Source of the DNA: Arion vulgaris
Lineage: Eukaryota > Mollusca > Gastropoda > Stylommatophora > Arionidae
Direction: 5' to 3'
DNA: 64,000 bases
Assembly (NCBI GenBank): GCA_020796225.1
Contig: CM036755.1
Location: 44,000,306-44,064,305 of the forward strand
Shown here in pieces: positions 41,435 through 52,500 of this stretch. The number at the start of each line of letters is the position of its first letter. The stretch's first letter is position 1. The position numbers and the translations under genes were made by a program. The notes below the pieces were generated by a model that made no database searches, was not told the DNA's origin, and worked only from the letters and a program-made list of their open reading frames with translations.

Positions 41435-41553
41435 ACAACAGAGCAAGCAGTTGAACTTGTTTTGAATGAATCTGAAGATAAATAGAATGAGATTATTCTG
41501 ATAAGGACATAGAAAGTGAGTTAGACAATCATTTAGACAAGGAAGAAATGATT
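41435..41553 (+). pseudogene. piggyBac transposase N-terminal relic
   Basis: 41435-41479 reads TTEQAVELVLNESED, and in another frame 41506-41553 reads DIESELDNHLDKEEMI followed by a stop. piggyBac transposases start with a T-x-E-Q-A-x-E-L-L motif followed by an acidic D/E/S-rich tract, which fits both pieces and their order. A frameshift separates them, and the catalytic DDD domain is missing. Position between matching TTAA-flanked ends supports the call. Confidence 0.7.
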
Positions 41554-41848
41554 TAATCGATTAATATTCAAGCTATATATGTTCAATCTGGAGAAAAATC
41601 TACATGTATAGAAGTGTTCGCAGCCATACTCCCATATTAAATCAAATACATTTTAAAGTTTAGTATTCTGCAAAAAGATAATATGCAGGAATAACAGTGA
41701 TGATGGAGTAAGTCAATAACAAATTATAGATCACTTAAGTGTGCTAATTTATCGTGTTTTAATATAACTCTGATATGGGCTGTTTTTTCTCCGGGAGCTC
41801 CGTGGAAGGAATTTTTAAGGTTCAGACGCCCAGGGTTCAAAGGGTTAA

Positions 41849-42120
41849 AGTCAGCACTCATCATTTTCCTTTGAACCACTTCCTTATCCAGTTATCTTGA
41901 AAAATCCTGCAGAGAGACCTTTGTGTATCAATTTCCTCAACTTCCATTATCTCAGAACATATGTTATCTCCTCTTGGTGCTTTTGTTTATCTTTTGATGC
42001 TTGATATCCTCATTCACTTTAATTTCTGAGATGAAATGAGAGTTTATATACAAATTCTCCTCTGCTCCAGCTGTATTGGCAAGTATAGATAGGTTTCAAC
42101 AATTTTGCAGCTGTTGGAAA
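41849..42120 (-). mobile_element. Old LINE RT fragment, upstream half (host of the nest)
   Basis: The minus strand reads KAPRGDNICSEIMEVEEIDT then LCRIFQDNWIRKW, the K-A-P-G-x-D-x-I-x-x-E stretch and following helix at the start of non-LTR RT domains. It precedes the half at 39150-39643 in element order, as expected if the piggyBac element split one LINE. Confidence 0.72.
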
Positions 42121-42974
42121 TGTTCTGTTCTGTCATTCCACCTGTCATAGTTCCCAGATGGCAGCGGAGGAATGGACAGTTAGCCAGATAGTTAGTGTAG
42201 TATAATTAGATTATTTAATAGTTGAGACTATGTGTTGTACTCTATGTAGAAGTGCAACACATAACTACGAAACATGACGCTTTTGTGTAGTAAAATAGTG
42301 ACGGTTTAGTAACAGTTGCTAGAACAATTAGTAAACAAAGAGAGACCAAAAATGCATTCAACATGAACAGACGTGTTAGCCTATGTCTGTGATACATCAA
42401 TAAATATCTGAGTTGATAAAATAACATGGTTGTCTACTATGTTGTGTCGTCTTGGAATGAGTACTGTTTAATTACAATTGGTTAAATAACTTAACAGAGG
42501 GATCATCCACGTCAGGAAAGCATATACAATGACAGGACAAAAAAATGTACTGAAGGAGGAATACAAATAGGAGAGGATATATGGCAGGACAACACGTACA
42601 GAGGGATGAAATATAATAAAGGGAACATGCTCTCATCATCATCATTATAACTGAAATGATAAGTAAAGATGATATACACATCAAGAAAGAGATTTACTCC
42701 ATCAACCATAAACCAGAGACCGAGAACCATTACAATCAAGCTGCGACCATCCTGACATAAAACTAGAACCATTACTGACATGAAGGCAGGGATATCAATC
42801 AAACATGCCTCCAACGACAATGGGCATACCACCCAATATTAGCCATCAGCAATCATGGTGGTCTCCTCACGTCGGCATAGGGTGACTATCTACTTCAATC
42901 ATCAATTAAGGGACCCCCTACAACACACCTATTCTTTCTCTTAGTAATCAACTTTCCATTTAGTTATCAGTTAT
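42121..42974. other. Unassigned sequence, no gene seen
   Basis: No convincing motif. A short ATCATCATCATTAT stretch at 42635-42650 could be an RTE tail. ORFs here are short and of no recognised family. Confidence 0.35.
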
Positions 42975-43403
42975 ATGATGACCAGGGCGCTTGTCATTAA
43001 GACCAGTGGGTCAGGCCTCACCAAAAATATTGAGTAACATGTACTTATTATTTCAGACATTATTTGTTTATAATTATTACCGCTACCTTTAATAATAATT
43101 TCCAAAACAATTTATGTCATTTTATTCACCGGAAGCTCAGTTCCTACGCGATCAACCAATTAACAGTTAAACGACGACTTGATTAAATAGTACTTTGTAT
43201 AATTATCGATTGAATCCCAAATTATATATAAAATAGTAGAAAAGGATATGCATTAATATAAATATGTAACTAACTATTATTATAATCGTTAGCGGTAATC
43301 GTCAGTTTCATATTCAATATATATATGTCTTCTACAACGCACACTCGTTTGCGATTGGCAAGCTGTGACCTACTTTTGAAGTTTGGCTTACTCGAAATTC
43401 AAA

Positions 43404-43526
43404 ATGAATCAAGTGGATTATTTATTACAAAATCCGTTTCCTTCGTTAAAGATAGAAGAAAAGCTTGAAATTAAACGGCTAGGTGCACATCAGCCAAATA
43501 GCTTTGTATATGTGCAACAAGTATAA
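43404..43526 (+). pseudogene. N-terminal exon-like piece of a ZMYM1/TTF hAT transposase
   Basis: A 40-codon ORF begins at ATG 43404 and reads MNQVDYLLQNPFPSLKIEEK followed by LEIKRLGAHQP. The P-F-x-S-L-x-x-E-E-K-x-E-I-K-R-L-G-x-x-x-P pattern is the stretch just before the TTF zinc finger in hAT transposases and ZMYM1-like proteins. After CAACAA comes GTATAAC, a good splice-donor match, so the ORF may be exon 1 rather than simply truncated. No matching downstream exon was found before 45734. It is too short for the six-frame list. Confidence 0.65.
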
Positions 43527-43774
43527 CAGTATTACTGTTCCTGGGGATAAGGGGATAAATTCTTGCTCATATTGTAGTTGTTTGTTCCCCTTTGTTTTAT
43601 TTTCCCTTGTGTCTATTTTGTTGTGATTGACAGTTGATGACAGCTCACTTTGTCACGAAGATAGATGAACGAACTCAGGGTATTGGATATTTTTGAACGA
43701 CCGAGTGAGAGAGTAGATAGAGTCCGGGACGGTAGAACGAGTGGGGACTGTGTTTTGCATCTAGTTGATGATAT

Positions 43775-44420
43775 TAATTTCTACATGCCTGAAAAATCGT
43801 CATGAGTCCCTGTCTTTGATTTGACAATGTAGTTGGCACTGTGCTTACATCTGTGTGAGGTATTATATTTTACAATACTGGAAGAATCGTCGTGAGTCCT
43901 TGTCTCTTGATTTGACAACGTAGTTGGTACTGTGCTTGCATCTGTGTGAGGTATTATATTTTACAATACTGGAAGAATCGCCGTGAGCCTTTATCTCTCG
44001 ATTTGACAACGTAGTTGGCACTGTGCTTGCATCTGTGCGAGGTATTATATTTTACAATACTGGAAGAATCGTCGTGAGTCCTTGTCTCTTGATTTGACAA
44101 CGTAGTTGGTACTGTGCTTGCATCTGTGTGAGGTATTATATTTTACAATACTGGAAGAAACGTCGTGAGTCCTTGTCTCTTGATTTGACAACGTAGTTGG
44201 CACTGCGCTTGCAATCTGTGTGAAGTATTATATTTTACAATACTGAAAAAACGTCGTGAGTCCTTGTCTGTTGATTTGACAACGTAGTTGGTACTGTGCT
44301 TGCATCTGTGTGAGGTATAATATTTTACAATACGGGAAAAACGTCGTGAGTCACGGTATGTTGATTGACAACGTCATTACTACAGTGGTTGCATCTGGGT
44401 GATGTATGATATCTTTCAAG
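43775..44420. repeat. 91-bp tandem array within the hAT element, 6-7 units
   Basis: The unit has GGAAGAATCGTCGTGAGTCC, TTGATTTGACAACGTAGTTGG, ACTGTGCTTGCATCTGTG and GAGGTATTATATTTTACAAT. Central copies are nearly identical; the first and last are diverged. Confidence 0.93.
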
Positions 44421-44544
44421 TCTGGTATTTGTCGATGTGAGGCTCCTCTGCTACGAAGGACAAGGAATACGGACCAGGGGATTTAGCTTAAGGTAATATG
44501 ATTAACTGTTAAATTTGGACTATTTTCAATAAGTTTGATTTATG

Positions 44545-44765
44545 GGAGATGTGATTCATTATTATTGTATTATGCTGCATTTGGTTTATGAACAATGATT
44601 ATGTAAAGTTAAATAGATGCTTTGTAATTACTTCTTGAATTCGTGACGTTGGCGTTAGATGTGATTCATTATTATTGTATTAAGCTGCATTTGTTTTATG
44701 AACCATGATTATGTAAAGTTAAATAGATGTTTTGTAATTACTTCTTGAATTCGTGACGTTGGCGT
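44545..44765. repeat. 110-bp tandem duplication within the hAT element
   Basis: GATGTGATTCATTATTATTG through TTCGTGACGTTGGCGTTAG occurs twice with about four differences. Confidence 0.93.
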
Positions 44766-45941
44766 TAGTTCTTTTGTGTTGTTGGTAATTAGAGTGTATT
44801 GATTCATGTGAGTGGAGATACTATTAGGTATGTTCGTTTTATTGAAGCAGGTGTTAGGAGTGTTGTTCGTTTATGTTGTACCAGTTTGGAACGAGGCTAG
44901 GTATCGCTGTTGTTTAGGTACTGTTGTATTGCTATTGTTCTGTATAAAGACTGGGTATCGCTGATATAAGAACATCTCTTTGCAGTAAAGACTGGTACAC
45001 AAGATGACAAGAAAAAGAGGACTTTCAGTAATAAGTGGTTTAGTAATAAATCGTGGTTAACTGTCTGAAGAAAAGCAAATTTTTTTTTGTTTTTATTGTT
45101 TGCTATTTTATGGTGAAGGATTGTGGTCAACGGTAGGTTGTAGGGATCTCTTTGTACCTTAGTTATATGGTATATATTTTAGTTGTTGTTGAACCCCAGG
45201 AATTATAGTGCGTGGGGGAGAGTGCCCGGCTTTCGTGCAATCAGAGCTGGCAATTATGGTTGACCATTGATTCAGGAGGAGAGTATACGCTTACACGTGA
45301 CTCGTACGTTGTTACTTCTTACATTTGCTTTGCATTTATGAAACTTTTTCATTAGACATCGGCAGAAGATGCGTGCATTCACTAGTATTTAGTACCCAAG
45401 AGGCATGTCTGCGTTTGCTTTATTACCTATACCAGAGTAGCTCTCTCTCGATCCTTACCCACTTAGCCAGACATGAGATCTTTTGTCTTTTTCCCAGGAT
45501 CACCACGAGGAGGTGGAGTAGGGGCTTGATCAGTGCCAGCTCACTTACCCTGGCGCAACGTTGTCCTGTTTGTTATTTGCGCATGCGGCGTCAAATCATT
45601 ATAGTAAAGGGGAATAACTTCGCGGAATAGACAAATAATAGTAAATACTAAAATATAAACCTAGCCTAAAAACCATGATTTTTCCGAAATTTTTGTCTGG
45701 CCCCATCACCAAAAATGACCACGAGCCGCCACTGATGAGGACTATCATAATAACACACCAGACATTTCCATAGCTTCCCCTGTTTGTTAGCGTAGATTTT
45801 GAAAAGAGGCTGCATGTCCTTCCAGTTTCTTAGATTATGTTGTATATCTTCATGTTTATATTCTGCTTCTTCTGTTTCTACTATCATGTTTTCCATATAT
45901 AGTATGTGCATTTATTCATACTTTGTGCCCATGTGTTGTTG

Positions 45942-46185
45942 GGGCTTGTAAGGGGAGCAAAGAATGGTAACACTGCGACCAACAAGACATGTTGTAAGTG
46001 TTGACTGAGACAACGGCCATGGGAAGCTACCCTAGTAAATAAAAAGTGTCACAGAAATCGGATGTACTGGCCTACTTGTAGATATATTACATGGCACAAC
46101 ACACAATCTTTCTTAGGCTTAGATCACATACAAATCAAAGAGTGGTTTAACAAGTGGTCGACATGGGGCATTCACAGAAGAAGAA
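45942..46185 (+). mobile_element. GAA-tailed SINE-like element, family B
   Basis: GGGGCTTGTAAGGGGAGCAA, CAAGACATGTTGTAAG, CCCTAGTAAATAAAAAGTG, ATCGGATGTACTGGCCTACT, TCACATACAAATCAAAGAGT, GTGGTCGACATGGGGC and CAGAAGAAGAAC. Full length, with a short tail. Confidence 0.85.
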
Positions 46186-46404
46186 CAAAATCTATCCTTC
46201 CTCTGTTTTTAACTTTTTTATTCCTATATACACATAAGCAACATAAATTTTATCCTTTAACTTAAAGAATACGATAAGCCTTCTGACAAACCGTTCACAC
46301 TTTACCAATTTTCCAGCAAGCCACCACTTGTGTCAAAATGTTTTGTAAATAAAACCCACTGTTTACAAGATCCATCTGATGCTATTTAGGTATAATACTT
46401 TGTA

Positions 46405-48890
46405 GTATCTTCTTCTTTCTTTTGTCAGGACACTGTTACCGGGTTGTTAACCAGTGTCATAGTTTTATGTATTTATCTTGCGCTTCTCTGGTGACTTGTG
46501 TGATGGTTTTATTAGTCTCTTGGCAGAATTCAACTACGTTATCTATCCACCTTTTCCTCTGTCTTCATCTCGCCTTCCTTCCTGATATTCTGTTGTGGAA
46601 AGCTTCATAGGCAGTTTGGTCTGTTCACATTTTTACTAAGTGGCCAAACCACTTCATTCTCTGTTTCGCTATATAATTAAAGCACGGTCTTGTTCCAACC
46701 CTTTCTCTGATGCTGATTTTCGTTACTCTGTCGACTCTTGTGTTGTTGGTGACTTTGCGAGATATCTCATTTCGCATGTTGCTATTTTCTGTGTATGTTT
46801 CTTATTCATTGTCCATGTTTGGCATTGGTAACATAGAGGGGCTATGAAGATGCTGTTGATCAACTGTTGTTTAGCTGTCAGTGAGATGTTTGGATGTCTA
46901 AGTAGTGGCGCTGGTTGGTAGGTTATTGCATTTGCTTTCTGGACTCTAGTTTCTATCTCTCTGTCGAGTCTTCCATCCTCTGTAAACATGCTTCCTAGGT
47001 ACTTGAATTTGCTCTATTGTATTGCCATTGATGTTGATGTTTAGTGTATTATGTTTCCTTCATATATTCATTACCTCAGTTTTGGCTATATTTATGTCAT
47101 ATTTTTTACAGTTATAATATAAGGTGTCGATATGATTTTGTAGCGCTTGTTCTTGTTGGTATATCAAACATTGGTCATCTGCAAATAACAATTAATTAAT
47201 TTTTTCCATTTCTAGTTTTGACTCCTGTGTAATTTTATCCATGTATGTTATAAAAAAGTAGAGGTGAGAGGACACACCCCTGTCTGATGCCTGATGTAAT
47301 AGGGAACCAGTCTGTCATTCCCACTGTTGTTCTTACTGAGCTTTGACTTTCTTTGTATAGGGACATAATGTTGCCTAATAATTGTCCATGTACACCATAC
47401 TCCTCAATGGTCTTCCATAGTTTGTCTCTGTTGATCCTATCAAAAGCCTTCTCCTGGTCAATAAAGATTATGTTCTTGTTTTTGTTATATTCAATTGTCT
47501 GCTCACAGATCTGTCTCAGTGTAAATATTGCATCTGTGCAACTTTTCCCCTTCCTAAACCCAAACTGTATATTGCTTAACTGAAGCTCTAGTAATGGTCT
47601 GGCTCTGCTTTCTAGTATTTTTGCATACATCTTTCCTACATGACTCAGCAATGAGATGCCCTTGTATGTTTCACAATCTCGTTTGTCTCCTTTGTTCTTC
47701 CAGATGGGGACTATAATTTCTCTCTGCCAGCCCGGAGTCTCCTGAGCCTCCCATGCTATATTAAATATTCTAGTCAACCATTTTATTGCTGTTGTTTTAC
47801 ATGCAAGTAACATTTCTGTTGTGATACCATCTATTCCTGCTGCCTTGTTTCTTTTACTTTGTTGTAGGGATATTTGAACTTCAGATTCTAATATACTCAA
47901 TTGGTCGTCTTCTCTAGATTGTATCTGGTGTCTCGCTGCCTCTTTTGTCCCACAATTTAATAGTTCTGTGAAATATTCCTTCCATCTGTGTTTAATATCA
48001 TGTGAGCTTGTTAGTGGTTTCTTGGACTTGTTATTAATGATGAAGGATGGGTTGTATTTTTCTTCTCTCAGTCTCATTGCCTTGATGCTTCTGTAGAACT
48101 TTCTTGGTGACTGTACATTCCTTTGCTATTTGCTCTCCATAATTTGTCCATGATTCTGATTTTACTGTTTTAACCGACCTTTTGCTATCTCTTCTTGTTT
48201 TTCTAAATGTGATGTAGTCTCCTTCAGATTTTGCTATCTCTTCTTGCTTTTCTATATGTGATGTAGTCTCTTTCAGATTTTGACATTTGCCACGTGAGAA
48301 CACTTTTCTTTTCTTGAATAGAGTTTCTAATTCATTCCACCAAACTGTGTGTTTTGTGTGGTTTCCTAGTTTTTTGAGACCACATTTCTCTTGCATTATT
48401 TGCAGGATACATGTTTTACAATTTTGCCATTCCTCTTCTATTTTGTTTTCTTTCTCTTATGTGTTATATGAGTCCTTAACTGCGTCTTCAATTTGGCTGG
48501 TAATTTCTTTGTCTTCTAATTTCTCAATATTTATTATTTCAGTTTGTTGATTACCCTTGCACTGCTGTTTTCTGGCTGGTTTATAGATCCAACGTACTAC
48601 AGGTCTGTGGTCAGGGTCTAATATTGCATTTGGGATAGCTCTTGAATTTTTTATTCTCCTTCTATCGCTCTTGTTAGTTTAAAATCTATTTGTGATGTTG
48701 GTTTGTGTTGTTCCATTTGTACCTGGTTAGTATCTGGCTTCTCTTGTGTTGGTAGAAGGTGTTGCTAATGGCTAGTTGATGTTCTGCACATAAGTTCAGT
48801 AATTGTTCTCCGCTACTATTGCCTTTAGTTGTTGTATCACTAAATTGTCCTAGATAAATCATCTCCCATGGTGTTCTGGTTTAAACTTTG
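46405..48890 (-). mobile_element. Long non-LTR retrotransposon with endonuclease, RT and C-terminal domains
   Basis: In minus-strand order: an APE-type endonuclease end at about 48890-48590 (FSDTTTKGNSSGEQLLNLC, AISNTFYQHK); a linker to 48080; RT at 48077-47150 with AAGIDGITTEMLLACK, KGDKRDCETYKGISLL, QFGFRKGKSCTDAIF, IFIDQEKAFDRINRDKLW (motif A), GIRQGCVLSPLLF (motif B) and FADD at 47174-47185 (motif C); then CYQCQTWTM at about 46800-46830; and a tail ending at the GAA-type terminus (CTTCTTCTTTCTTTTG at 46411). It is the longest LINE copy here, at 2.5 kb. Frameshifts near 47235 and 46740 and missing endonuclease N-terminus make it inactive. Clade not assigned; it differs from the BovB-like copies. 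Confidence 0.88.
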
Positions 48891-49044
48891 TAGTATACAG
48901 CAGGTAAATTTATCAAATAGAGTTTTCAACTCTGCACATCTTGTTGTGTAATATATAAAATAGTATTTAGTGTTTCATTAACAATTATATTCTAATAGTA
49001 AAAACCAGCATGCAAAATCATTATTTTAGTGTTTGTATTAGTCA

Positions 49045-49350
49045 TCAAATAACTTGTCCTGAGCAGAACTTTGCATCTTTAACAGTCCTTTGAAATTTTT
49101 CTCATAGGCCAGATGTCATGCCCTGCAGCCAGCATGCTCAAATCAGCTTTATATCTTGAGTCCATTTTCTCCGTGGTCTTATCCTCTTTGATAGGGTGCC
49201 TCTTTCTATAATGATCTTCTCCAACCTTTCTCTTATATGGCCAAAATACTTGAATGTTCTCATTCTTATTTGTAGCATAATCCAGTTTTCTTTGAATGTA
49301 AGTTCTTTCTAAATAGATTTATTTGTTCTTGTCTCTGTCCATGTTATTCA
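49045..49350 (-). mobile_element. RTE-X LINE 3' fragment, antisense
   Basis: CTTGTCCTGAGCAGAACTTT, CTCATAGGCCAGATGTCATG and CCATTTTCTCCGTGGTC match 40684-40815, and CTTATTTGTAGCATAATCCAG matches 40915-40935. A second insertion of the same family, more diverged. Confidence 0.85.
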
Positions 49351-49353
49351 GAG

Positions 49354-49427
49354 GTGTTACACCAGAACTTAATTGGGAAGCAGTTCAGAGGTGTTACACC
49401 AGAACTTAATTGGGAAGCAGTTCAGGA
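49354..49427. repeat. 37-bp tandem duplication
   Basis: AGGTGTTACACCAGAACTTA plus ATTGGGAAGCAGTTCAG occurs twice, perfectly, next to the RTE-X end. Confidence 0.95.
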
Positions 49428-49451
49428 AAAATATGTGTCACATCTTGTTTG

Positions 49452-49640
49452 TAATTAATTGATTGATCGGATCATCATCATTGCACTTCAGGAAACAACA
49501 ATGTGTGTTCAGATCGATTTCTTACATAGAATGATCTCCTAGGCAGTACATAAACTCCATAGCATCAGCAATGGTTCTCGATGACATTTTGAAGATAGTG
49601 AACATTTGCGTAGGTATTTTATTTAAATGTTTTAATGACT
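49452..49640 (+). repeat. Dispersed repeat family E
   Basis: ATTGATTGATCGGATCATCA, CATTGCACTTCAGG, TGTGTTCAGATCGATTTCTT, AAACTCCATAGCATCAGCAA, TCGATGACATTTTG follow the 6380-6540 order. Confidence 0.62.
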
Positions 49641-49835
49641 GTTGCCCGGGCAGTGACTTAGCAGCCTACTCATACAGATTTGCCATGGACAATGATTTTT
49701 TTAAGTGCTCAACTTGAAATGCAGAACCTACGTTTTATCCTCTGTCTCAATTAGGACTAAAACCCAGTCTCACCTACATTTAGATGAGGGATATCTGGAA
49801 AAATATGAGGATCACTTTATACAAGTAATAAATCA

Positions 49836-49945
49836 AGTACTTTACCACTACAGCATATCTAATGCTGTACCACTACAGCATATCTAATGCTGTACCACTA
49901 CAGCACATCTAATGCTGTACCACTACAGCATATCTAATGGCTATA
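49836..49945. repeat. 25-bp tandem array, 4 units
   Basis: The unit is CTGTACCACTACAGCATATC followed by TAATG. Confidence 0.92.
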
Positions 49946-49954
49946 ATGCTTTAA

Positions 49955-50535
49955 CTAGGACATGGCAACACTGGGGAGTCACTGAAGTGACTAGGAGATG
50001 ATAGCAACACTAGGGAGGTTGGGAACAACCAAAGTAGCTAAGACATGTCAACACTAGGAGTTGGGAACAACCAAAGTAGCTAAGACATGTCAACACTAGG
50101 GAGTTTGGTAGCGACCGAAGTAGCAAGATATGTCAACACTAGGGAGGTTGGGTAGCGACCGAAATGCTAGATATGTCAACACTGGGGATGTTAGGTAGCG
50201 ACCGAAGTGCTAGGATATGTCAACACTGGGAGGTAGGGAGCGACCGAAGTAGCTAAGATATGTCAACACTGGGGAGGTAGGGTAGCGACCGAAGTAGCTA
50301 GGATATGTCAACACTGGGGAGGTAGGGTAGCGACCGAAGTAGCTAAGATATGTCAACACTGGGGAGGTAGGGTGACACCAAAGTAGCTAGGATATGTCAA
50401 CACTGGGGAGGTAGGGTAGCGACCGAAGTAGCTAAGATATGTCAACACTGGGAGGTTGGTAGCGACCGAAGTAGCTAGGATATGTCAACACTGGGGAGGT
50501 AGGTAGCGACCGAAGTAGCTAGGATATGATAGCAA
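49955..50535. repeat. 45-bp tandem array, about 12 units
   Basis: The unit has AGGATATGTCAACACTGGGG, AGGTAGGGTAGCGACCGAAG and TAGCT. Left copies carry GAACAACCAAAG variants and small deletions. Confidence 0.93.
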
Positions 50536-51100
50536 CAGATGTCGGGAAGGAAGAATGTATTTATAACTATATCACGCCTTCAAAAGACAAGTTTTAACCT
50601 AATCCTCTTAACTTTCGTTAAACCAGCTTTTTTGTAACAATGAAAATTTATTTATTGAATTTATTGATTTCTTGGATATATCATTGTTGAATTATACTAG
50701 GGCGTCAACCATCAAATCTAACACAGTACAAGCTGTTACACTTTCTTAAGTCTAAATGTAGCTACGGCTAGAGTTTGATTATATCCTCCAAATAATCACA
50801 TCATTTTACTTTTTTTTTATTGAAAACTTTCAGTTGAAATATTGGTAATAGATTTCTTGTCACATGTGGACTTTTATACCTTTTCTTGCACAACTTTGTA
50901 GCATTTTATTGAACTGTCAGTCTTTCCCATACATTCTATTTACTTTAGTTAAACTAGTTCTAGTGTGTTAATGAGAAAGATGGATGTCGATGTTGGTACA
51001 TCAGGAAATAAAATGAGTTATCATCTATGAGAGTAGATTGATTACTCAACTGGTCTGTTGGATGCTGCTATATTTGTTGAGATGGTGATCAGAGCATATA
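50536..51100. other. Unassigned AT-rich sequence
   Basis: No coding motif or repeat recognised. Confidence 0.4.
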
Positions 51101-51104
51101 TGTG

Positions 51105-51150
51105 ACATGTCGGTAGTGCTATGTCGGTAGTGCTATGTCGGTAGTGCTAT
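51105..51150. repeat. 14-bp triplication
   Basis: ATGTCGGTAGTGCT occurs three times in a row. Confidence 0.93.
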
Positions 51151-51269
51151 AATGATAGCCTACATCTAACTGAGAATTGTGTTCAACAGTTTTATTGTAT
51201 ATTGTTGTTGCTCATTTCTTGAAAGTTAAAATTTACACAATTTGCTTTTCTATTCTTCACTCTCATCTC

Positions 51270-51625
51270 ATAGTTGTAAAATTACTTTCTCCATATTTGT
51301 TTTTATTACTTTCTCCATATTATTTTATTACTTTCTCCATATTTGTTTTATTACTTTCTCCATATTTGTTTTATTACTTTCTCCATATTTATTTTATTAC
51401 TTTCTCCATATTTGTTTTATTACTTTCCATATTACTTTCTCCATATTAAAATACTTTCATATTTGTTTCATTATCCATTGTTTCTTACTTTCCATATTTG
51501 TTTTCATTACTTTCCATATTGTTTCATACTTTCTCCATATTTAAAAATTATTTTCTCCATATTTGTTGTCATTACTTCTCCAAATTTTTAAATTACTTTC
51601 TCATATATTTTCATTACGTTCCATA
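51270..51625. repeat. 23-bp AT-rich tandem array, about 14 units
   Basis: The unit has ATTTGTTTTATTACTTTCTC followed by CAT, with shortened units rightwards. ORFs in three frames are artefacts. Confidence 0.93.
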
Positions 51626-51977
51626 TTACCCACCCTCCTCCACCCTCCCCATTACTGGTTTAGTCATATGTCTCCAGATTTGACTTGATTTAATGCTAAC
51701 ACATATACTACTAGTTAATGTAAGTTTGATTCTTGCTTCTTCAACTATTCACAACTATTTCCACTCCATGTTGTTCTGCACATTGCCAACAAGCTGTGTT
51801 CATTATGGAATGGAATACAGAAACTTCTAGACTTTCTAGCTCGTATCCCATATATTGGTACATGCATGCTATTATTTTGTTTGTTTCTATATATATATAT
51901 ATATATATAGATGTCCTTTTTCGTCTTTACAGACGGTCAATTAGCAAGTGTTTCACTGTGACAACTTCTGAACTTCC

Positions 51978-52055
51978 CTAGGCCCCTACCTTACTTGCCT
52001 CTTACGATATGATTTGTAGGTCGCAGTGTTACTATTCTTTGCTCCCTTGTGAGAC
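51978..52055 (-). mobile_element. Family B SINE fragment, antisense
   Basis: AGGCCCCTACCTTACTTGCC, TCTTACGATATGATTTGTAG, GTCGCAGTGTTACTATTC and TTTGCTCCCTTGTGAG match the antisense left end of family B copies. A (TA)n run precedes it at 51890-51910. Confidence 0.6.
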
Positions 52056-52189
52056 CTGACAAAACACGGGAGATTTATGGGAGATACACATTATATTCTC
52101 TTTTTATTTCTGGAAGATATTTCTCATAATAAAAATCTTGATCTCTTTAGGCCTCGGCTGTGTCTGAAACTTGTCTCAATGTCATGTCA

Positions 52190-52500
52190 TGGATATTTAG
52201 ATATTTAGATATATATTTCTTCCTGTCTCTAATCCTGCTTTACATCACCGCATCTGGATAAGAAGAGATTTCTAGAACGGGTTCTTGTGTGAACTTTATA
52301 CATTGTGTCTTTCTTCTTCTTCTTTTGTTGTGACACTGCTACCGTGTTGTTGTCCAGTCTTGTGGTTTTCTGTTTTTGTCTTGCGCTGTTCTCTCTAGTA
52401 CCTTGGGTGTTGTGCTTTTTGATAGCATTCTGTTATGCCATCTAACCATCTATTTCATAGTCTTCCTCTCGCATTCTTTCCTGATGTTCTATTGTAGGGA
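52190..52500 (-). mobile_element. Two LINE 3' ends abutting, antisense
   Basis: 52205-52300 (TCTCTAATCCTGCTTTACAT, GGATAAGAAGAGATTTCTAG) is the reverse complement of the end of the 4449 LINE (5020-5090). From 52308, CTTCTTCTTCTTTTGTTG, GCTACCGTGTTGTTGTCCAG and ATGCCATCTAACCATC match the antisense 3' end of the 46405 LINE family. The second LINE's tail sits against the remains of the first. Confidence 0.72.

Larger units (their letters stand above)
39648..41844 (+). mobile_element. piggyBac-like DNA transposon with TTAA target duplication
   Basis: The left end is CCCTTAGAACCCGG, preceded by TTAA (39644-39647). The right end is GGGTTCAAAGGG, followed by TTAA (41845-41848). The inverted ends match at 11 of 12 positions, and the CCCTTTG-type end plus TTAA is the hallmark of piggyBac. 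Only an N-terminal transposase relic remains (41435-41553). A 1.5-kb RTE LINE occupies 39755-41273, so the DNA transposon itself is about 0.68 kb, internally deleted and non-autonomous. It lies in an older antisense LINE. Confidence 0.85.
42983..45734 (+). mobile_element. hAT transposon with ZMYM1/TTF-type transposase start, 2.75 kb
   Basis: The left end is CAGGGCGCTTGTCATT, and the right end, inverted, is CAGTGGCGGCTCGTGGTCATT. Aligned with short gaps they share CAG-GGCG-CT-GT-CATT. Flanks are ATGATGAC (42975-42982) and ATGAGGAC (45735-45742), 7 of 8 identical. CAG ends with a GGCGGCT stretch and 8-bp duplications are typical of the hAT group whose transposases carry TTF/ZMYM1-like domains. 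The only coding relic recognised is that N-terminus at 43404-43526. A 91-bp array (43775-44420) and a 110-bp duplication fill the interior, so it is non-autonomous. Confidence 0.75.

Noticed and set aside
45666..45911. 81-aa minus ORF with two cysteines (CLVCYYDS)
   Set aside because: It crosses the right end and target duplication of the hAT element, so it cannot be a continuous ancestral gene; no family recognised.
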